DNA of 49,858 bases from positions 1-49,858 of the forward strand of contig VCAX01000003.1 in the NCBI GenBank assembly GCA_013607665.1, given 5' to 3'. The DNA is from Campylobacterota bacterium. GTDB lineage: Bacteria; Campylobacterota; Campylobacteria; Campylobacterales; Sulfurimonadaceae. The position numbers and the translations under genes are program-made. Under the pieces are notes generated by a model. It was not told the DNA's origin. It did no database searches and saw only the letters and a list, made by a program, of their open reading frames with translations. Within the stretch, counting starts at the first letter, position 1. Each line of letters starts with the position of its first letter. This document shows positions 45,669-49,858 of the stretch, piece after piece.

Positions 45669-47357
45669 CTATAATTCAGTTTTTAATACTGCACCGTTTG
45701 ATGCGTTAGATACAAGAAGCTGGTAGCGTTTGAGCCATTTTGATTTGACTTCGTTTTTATATGGTTTATATGCCGCTCTTCTTCTTGCTATCTCTTCTTC
45801 ACTTACATTAAGTTGTAAGATGTGCTTGTCAACATCGAGCTCAATTTCATCGCCGTCTTCTATTAATGCGATAAGTCCACCTTCTGCAGCTTCAGGAGAG
45901 ACATGACCGATTGATGCACCTTTTGTAGCACCACTGAATCGTCCATCAGTAATAAGTGCAACACTCTCACCAAGTCCCATACCTTGAATAAGTGCCGTAG
46001 GGGCTAGCATCTCTTGCATACCCGGACCACCCTTTGGGCCTTCATAACGAATAACGACAACATCACCCGCTTTTACTTTTTTACTCATAATGCCCGCAAT
46101 CGCTTCTGGCTGTGAATTAAAGCAGATAGCACTCCCTTTAAAGTGACGCATACTGTCAACAATTCCAGCTGCTTTGATAACCGCACCCTCTTTAGCCAAG
46201 TTACCAAATAAAATTGAGAGTCCGCCAACCGCTGAGTAGGCATTTTCATTCGTATGGATAATAGAAGTGTCTTTAATCTCGGCATCTTTTATACGCTCAC
46301 CAAGTGTCTCACCTGTAATAGTCAATGCATCCAAGTTGAGAATGTCACCTCTGCGTGAGACCTCTTTCATAACGGCATTTACACCGCCTGCATCATCGAT
46401 GTCTTTCATATGAACAGTTGTTAATGATGGAGAAATTTTTGCGATATGGGCAACTTTCTCGGCAATTTTGTTGATATTTTCTATTTTATATTCAACATCC
46501 GCTTCTCTTGCGATTGCAAGCATATGCAGTACTGTGTTTGAGCTTCCACCCATTGCCATATCGACGACAAATGCATTGTGAACTGCTTTTTCATTCAAAA
46601 TATTTTTAAAATTATACTTTTCGTTGTTTTCCATCTTTGCCAGCTCAACGATACGCTTAGCAGCTTTTTTTACCATTGCAATACGCTCAGGAGTCATGGC
46701 AAGTACCGTTCCGTTACCCGGAAGTGCAATTCCCATCGCTTCACAGAGTGTATTCATAGAGTTAGCCGTAAACATTCCTGAACAGCTTCCTCCGCTTGGG
46801 CAGGCTTCACACTCTATCTCATGCAGCTCTTCTTCAGTCATCTTGCCATCATTAAACTGTCCAACCGCTTCAAATGCAGTTGCAAGGTCAATAGGCGTAC
46901 CATCTTTTTTGTGACCAGCCGGCATTGGACCACCTGAAACAAAAATAGTAGGCACATTCACACGAAGCGCTCCCATTATCATTCCCGGAACGATTTTGTC
47001 ACAGTTTGGAATACAGATCATTGCATCGAGTTTATGCGCATTCATAACTGTCTCTATTGAGTCAGCGATAATCTCACGCGAAGGAAGGGAGTAAAGCATT
47101 CCATCATGTCCCATTGCAATTCCGTCATCAACACCGATCGTGTTAAATACAAAGGGAACACCGCCCGCTTCACGGATAGCCTCTTTAACAATCTCTCCAT
47201 ATTCATGCAGAAAAAAATGTCCCGGAATAATGTCGATGTAAGAGTTTGCAATCCCGATAAAAGGCTTGTCAAAGTCCTCATCTTTTAAACCTGTCGCACG
47301 CAGTAAAGAGCGATGCGGTGCTTTGTCAAAACCTTTTTTGATGATGTCACTTCTCAT
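45669..47357 (-). CDS. ilvD: Dihydroxy-acid dehydratase
   Basis: 562 aa. The Fe-S and active-site regions [12 protein letters not shown] (about 119-130) and [20 protein letters not shown] (about 190-209) are diagnostic. Third enzyme of valine, leucine and isoleucine synthesis. AAGGA before the ATG. First gene of ilvD-thrS-infC. Confidence 0.98.
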   Translation of the reverse strand: MRSDIIKKGFDKAPHRSLLRATGLKDEDFDKPFIGIANSYIDIIPGHFFLHEYGEIVKEAIREAGGVPFVFNTIGVDDGIAMGHDGMLYSLPSREIIADSIETVMNAHKLDAMICIPNCDKIVPGMIMGALRVNVPTIFVSGGPMPAGHKKDGTPIDLATAFEAVGQFNDGKMTEEELHEIECEACPSGGSCSGMFTANSMNTLCEAMGIALPGNGTVLAMTPERIAMVKKAAKRIVELAKMENNEKYNFKNILNEKAVHNAFVVDMAMGGSSNTVLHMLAIAREADVEYKIENINKIAEKVAHIAKISPSLTTVHMKDIDDAGGVNAVMKEVSRRGDILNLDALTITGETLGERIKDAEIKDTSIIHTNENAYSAVGGLSILFGNLAKEGAVIKAAGIVDSMRHFKGSAICFNSQPEAIAGIMSKKVKAGDVVVIRYEGPKGGPGMQEMLAPTALIQGMGLGESVALITDGRFSGATKGASIGHVSPEAAEGGLIALIEDGDEIELDVDKHILQLNVSEEEIARRRAAYKPYKNEVKSKWLKRYQLLVSNASNGAVLKTEL

Positions 47358-47399
47358 TGATGGTCCTTAATAGTCTATAGATATTTATATTTGGATGGG

Positions 47400-47405
47400 A
47401 TTATA
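47400..47405 (-). promoter_or_regulatory. Extended -10 of the ilvD operon
   Basis: TGCTATAAT on the minus strand (hexamer 47405-47400) is an extended -10; the -35 is weak. Leader of about 36 nt to the ilvD ATG. Divergent from the tRNA promoter. Confidence 0.6.
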
Positions 47406-47436
47406 GCATTTTTTTACTATTTTTAGCTAAAAACTC

Positions 47437-47465
47437 TTTACAAATAAAAAATAAATCGCTATAAT
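47437..47465 (+). promoter_or_regulatory. Sigma70 promoter of the tRNA cluster
   Basis: TTTACA (47437-47442), 17-nt spacer, TATAAT (47460-47465), followed by a GC-rich discriminator (TCCGGC) as is common for stable-RNA promoters. Transcription would start near 47472, about 26 nt before tRNA-Gly. Confidence 0.8.
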
Positions 47466-47497
47466 TCCGGCTCACTTACAAATAGTAAGATGAAAAT

Positions 47498-47572
47498 GCG
47501 GGAATAGCTCAGTGGTAGAGCACAACCTTGCCAAGGTTGGGGTCGCGAGTTCGAACCTCGTTTCCCGCTCCA
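47498..47572 (+). tRNA. tRNA-Gly (GCC)
   Basis: Cloverleaf with acceptor GCGGGAA/TTCCCGC, anticodon GCC in CTTGCCAAG, TTCGAAC in the T loop, and encoded CCA at 47570-47572. Confidence 0.97.
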
Positions 47573-47607
47573 TTTAATTTACGATTTATAAAAACAGAGA
47601 CACCCAT

Positions 47608-47694
47608 GCCCGGGTGGCGAAATTGGTAGACGCAGGGGACTTAAAATCCCCCGGTAGCAATACTGTGCCGGTTCAAGTCCGGCCCCGGGCACCA
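47608..47694 (+). tRNA. tRNA-Leu (TAA)
   Basis: 87 nt with acceptor GCCCGGG/CCCGGGC, anticodon TAA between GGGGA and TCCCC, a long variable arm and TTCAAGT T loop; CCA is encoded. Confidence 0.97.
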
Positions 47695-47713
47695 CTGATA
47701 AAAAACTGAAACT

Positions 47714-47787
47714 GGTGCCATCGCCAAGTGGTAAGGCCGCAGCCTGCAAAGCTGCTATCCCCAGTTCAAATCTGGGTGGCACCTCCA
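47714..47787 (+). tRNA. tRNA-Cys (GCA)
   Basis: 74 nt, acceptor GGTGCCA/TGGCACC, anticodon GCA in CTGCAAAG, discriminator T, encoded CCA at 47785-47787. Confidence 0.97.
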
Positions 47788-47819
47788 GTTTTATGATCAA
47801 ACCTTTCTAAATACAATGT

Positions 47820-47908
47820 GGATCTTTGGCTGAGTTGGTCGAAAGCACCGGTCTTGAAAACCGGCGAGGGTCACACCTCCCAGAGTTCGAATCTCTGAGG
47901 GTCCACCA
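47820..47908 (+). tRNA. tRNA-Ser (TGA)
   Basis: 89 nt with a long variable arm, anticodon TGA between CCGGT and ACCGG, and T loop TTCGAAT. Acceptor GGATCTT pairs with AGGGTCC through two G-U pairs. The discriminator is A, whereas bacterial tRNA-Ser usually has G. CCA is encoded at 47906-47908. An integrase gene follows, so the 3' end may be an attachment site. Confidence 0.93.
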
Positions 47909-48022
47909 CTTCTTAATCCAATACAATCCAAGTACATCTAAATAAACCCCTTAAATACGAACTTCTATATTTTTATTAGTCTGACTTAATTCAATGTATG
48001 CTATAGTAATCCCAACTTTTTA

Positions 48023-48078
48023 GGGGCTAATTTGAGGGCTTATTTCTTGTAAGCCCCATACTAATCAAAAATAAGCCC
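48023..48078. repeat. Inverted GGGGCTTA-type repeats before the integrase
   Basis: GGGCTTA and TAAGCCC form a 7-bp stem (48036-48056), flanked by GGGGCTAA at 48023 and AATAAGCCCC at 48069, so four related copies lie within 56 nt. They may be integrase arm sites, an operator, or a terminator. The rest of 47909-48100 holds no gene. Confidence 0.6.
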
Positions 48079-48100
48079 CTTTTTTACATAGGGAGTTTTT

Positions 48101-49315
48101 ATGGCACGAATTACAACACCACTGACCGATACAAAAATCAAAACCTCAAAAGCAAAAGAAAAAGACTACAAGTTATCTGATGGTGGTGGCTTATATCTCT
48201 TAGTCACTAAAGCAGGAGGTAAACATTGGAAACTCAAATATCGTTTTAACAACAAAGAAAAAAAACTATCTTTAGGGGCTTATCCAAGTATATCTTTATC
48301 AAAAGCAAGAGAGCTAAGAGAACATTATAAGTCTCAAATTGCTACAAACATTGACCCTAATGAAGTTCTCAAAAGTCAAAAAACCACTAAAGAACAAGAA
48401 GAAATCAAAAATCAAAATACATTTCAAAAAATTGCCTTAAAGAGATTAGCTCAAATTGAATCAGACATTAGTGAAAGCCACTATAAAAGAAGCTACAATG
48501 GTTTAGTTAATGATGTATTTCCTATAATTGGGAATAAGCCTATCGATAATGTAGTCGCAGAAGATATTATCTATATACTCCAAGTTATGATGAAACGAGG
48601 TGTAAGAAATAGTGCAAAACAGGTTTATCATGCTATTAGCAAAACATTTAAATGGGCTGTCGCAAATGCAAAAGCCAAAAGAAATCCAGCAGCCGATATT
48701 GAAGTAAGTGAGATAATAGGTAAATCAAATGAAAAACATTATCCAACTATTACAGATGATATGGGGATCAGGAATCTACTAATTTCAATAAATGAATATA
48801 CCGGTGAGTATAGTACAAGACAAGCTCTAAAAATGATGGCATATACATTTGTAAGAACTATAAATATTCGCTATTTAGAGTGGAAAGAAATTGACTTTGA
48901 AACAAAACTTTGGACAATACCAGAGCATAAAATGAAAGACAGAAAAGAATTTATTGTACCCCTTACAAATACTGTAATAAACCTACTAAAAGATATGAAA
49001 CTTTATTCAGGTACAGCTAAATATGTCTTTCCAAGTGTTAAAAGTCAAACAACTCCAATGTCTGATGGAGCCTTACTAGGTGCAGTACGACGAATGGGAT
49101 ATTCAAAAAATGAGTTCACACCTCATGGTTTTAGAGCAATGTTCTCAACTATAGCGCATCAAAAAAGTAAGTTTAACTTTGATGTCATAGAAACCCAACT
49201 AGCACATAGTGTCGGTAACTCTGTATCAAAAGCCTACAATAGAGCTAAATATCTTGATGAGAGAGTGGAACTGATGCAATGGTGGAGTGATTATCTTGAT
49301 AATATTCAACAATAA
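48101..49315 (+). CDS. P4-type tyrosine-recombinase integrase
   Basis: 404 aa. N-terminal arm-binding DUF4102 domain: ITTPLTDTKIKTSK and LSDGGGLYLLV, then LSLGAYPSISLSKAREL. Core-binding domain about 105-205. Catalytic residues: Arg in TFVRTINIRYLEW, His-Arg in PHGFRAMFST, His in QLAHSVGN and the nucleophile in KAYNRAKY. GGGAG lies six bases before the ATG. Such integrases insert islands at tRNA 3' ends; tRNA-Ser is 192 nt upstream. Confidence 0.93.
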   Translation: MARITTPLTDTKIKTSKAKEKDYKLSDGGGLYLLVTKAGGKHWKLKYRFNNKEKKLSLGAYPSISLSKARELREHYKSQIATNIDPNEVLKSQKTTKEQEEIKNQNTFQKIALKRLAQIESDISESHYKRSYNGLVNDVFPIIGNKPIDNVVAEDIIYILQVMMKRGVRNSAKQVYHAISKTFKWAVANAKAKRNPAADIEVSEIIGKSNEKHYPTITDDMGIRNLLISINEYTGEYSTRQALKMMAYTFVRTINIRYLEWKEIDFETKLWTIPEHKMKDRKEFIVPLTNTVINLLKDMKLYSGTAKYVFPSVKSQTTPMSDGALLGAVRRMGYSKNEFTPHGFRAMFSTIAHQKSKFNFDVIETQLAHSVGNSVSKAYNRAKYLDERVELMQWWSDYLDNIQQ

Positions 49316-49424
49316 TGAAATAGTGAAATAGTTAGGTTAATCGAAGTCCTATCTTATATACTTTATAGAAAATTAAAAGTTTTTCCTTTAAACTATATAA
49401 AAATAAAGTTCAAAAGAAAACTAT

Positions 49425-49838
49425 ATGCAAATATACATAGAAGCAGACGACATTATAAAAGAAGATACTGAAGATATAATATTAGAAAAAACAGATTATC
49501 TTCGTATACTAGTTCTCCAAGCTAAAAGTATTAATCATGGATGGAATCCCACAATATCACAATTATATTTTAATACATCATATCATAATGCAGTTATTAT
49601 ATTAAAGAGCAACAAACAAATATCAAAATTAATTAAGATGTTACCACTACATAATAAAAATCATTTCATTATACTTGACAACATAATTGACAACATAAAA
49701 CATGAACAAGATGGTTTGTCGGATTTATTTACCAAAAAATCTAGAATTAATGCCTTAAAAAATAACAATCATTATTTTGCAAAATTTCATCAAGAAAACA
49801 TAAAAAATGAACAAAATGATTTTATTCAAAAAGTGTAG
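49425..49838 (+). CDS. Hypothetical protein, island cargo
   Basis: 137 aa, rich in Ile, Asn and Lys, no signal peptide or membrane segment and no motif I recognise. Base content is visibly more AT-rich than the core genes, which fits acquired DNA. A promoter may lie in 49316-49424 (ATATACTTTATAGAA). The gene lies 110 nt after the integrase on the same strand. Confidence 0.6.
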   Translation: MQIYIEADDIIKEDTEDIILEKTDYLRILVLQAKSINHGWNPTISQLYFNTSYHNAVIILKSNKQISKLIKMLPLHNKNHFIILDNIIDNIKHEQDGLSDLFTKKSRINALKNNNHYFAKFHQENIKNEQNDFIQKV

Positions 49839-49858
49839 ACACGCATCCTATTTGGACA

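Noticed and set aside
47579-47800. 73-aa minus-strand ORF over the tRNA genes
   Set aside because: It is the translation of tRNA-Leu and tRNA-Cys in reverse (GAGLEPAQ-type artefact).

Overview
The window looks like a chromosomal segment of a Campylobacterota (Epsilonproteobacteria) organism of the Sulfurimonas type. The evidence is the gene set and order: a four-subunit pyruvate:ferredoxin oxidoreductase, a ccoNOQP operon with DUF4006, TPM and FixH-like genes behind it, purA and carA separated by small FliJ-like, MotE-like and DUF507 genes, hisZ, AddA/AddB, and a nitrous oxide reductase cluster ordered nosZ-B-D-G-C1-C2-H-F-Y as in Wolinella succinogenes. The genus is inferred, not proven.

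Layout. 1-663 (minus): 5' part of a TonB-dependent receptor gene, cut by the window edge and frameshifted once, with a 7-bp tandem repeat next to its start. 919-4072 (minus): por operon (gamma, delta, alpha, beta). 4194-6337 (minus): peptide-type solute-binding protein and a HAD phosphatase. 6435-7258 (minus): rplM-rpsI. 7479-10136 (plus): molybdate uptake (modA, TOBE protein, modB, modC). 10133-15195 (minus): addB-addA. 15199-20099 (minus): cbb3 oxidase operon, including an unlisted 29-codon membrane peptide. 20325-26298 (minus): aminotransferase, hisZ, purA, FliJ-like, MotE-like, DUF507, carA. 26394-27326 (plus): uppP, then an unlisted 30-codon ORF behind a sigma54-type promoter. 27321-27911 (minus): rdgB. 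28017-29859 (plus): MFS transporter and nosL. 29846-43259 (minus): the nos region with a Crp/Fnr-type regulator, an orphan membrane sensor, a PAS protein and two NosD paralogues. 43337-47357 (minus): ilvD-thrS-infC. 47498-47908 (plus): tRNA-Gly, Leu, Cys, Ser. 48101 to the end (plus): a P4-type integrase and AT-rich cargo, probably the edge of a genomic island inserted at tRNA-Ser.

How it works together. NosZ is the clade II type: Sec-exported, with a C-terminal haem c domain. Its accessory genes encode an electron path (NosG/H Fe-S proteins, NosC1/C2 cytochromes) and copper/sulfur maturation (NosD, F, Y, L). The best finding is regulatory. Four promoters (nosL, the nosB-led accessory operon, nosZ, and the operon encoding the regulator) each carry a TTGAY-N4-RTCA(A/T) palindrome exactly 22 nt upstream of a -10-like hexamer. 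That places it at about -41.5, the class II Crp/Fnr position. The Crp/Fnr-like protein encoded between two of these sites lacks an Fe-S cysteine set and is followed by a NarX/PilJ-like two-helix sensor with no output domain. A CetB-like PAS protein sits at the far end of the operon. This suggests a self-contained N2O-respiration regulon with its own sensing and possibly taxis parts.

No CRISPR array, rRNA or insertion sequence was seen. With the two small ORFs added, no gene-free stretch exceeds about 260 bases. Starts were revised for several genes where the ribosome-binding site decides the matter (gph-like, rplM, modA, addA, nosD, nosZ).
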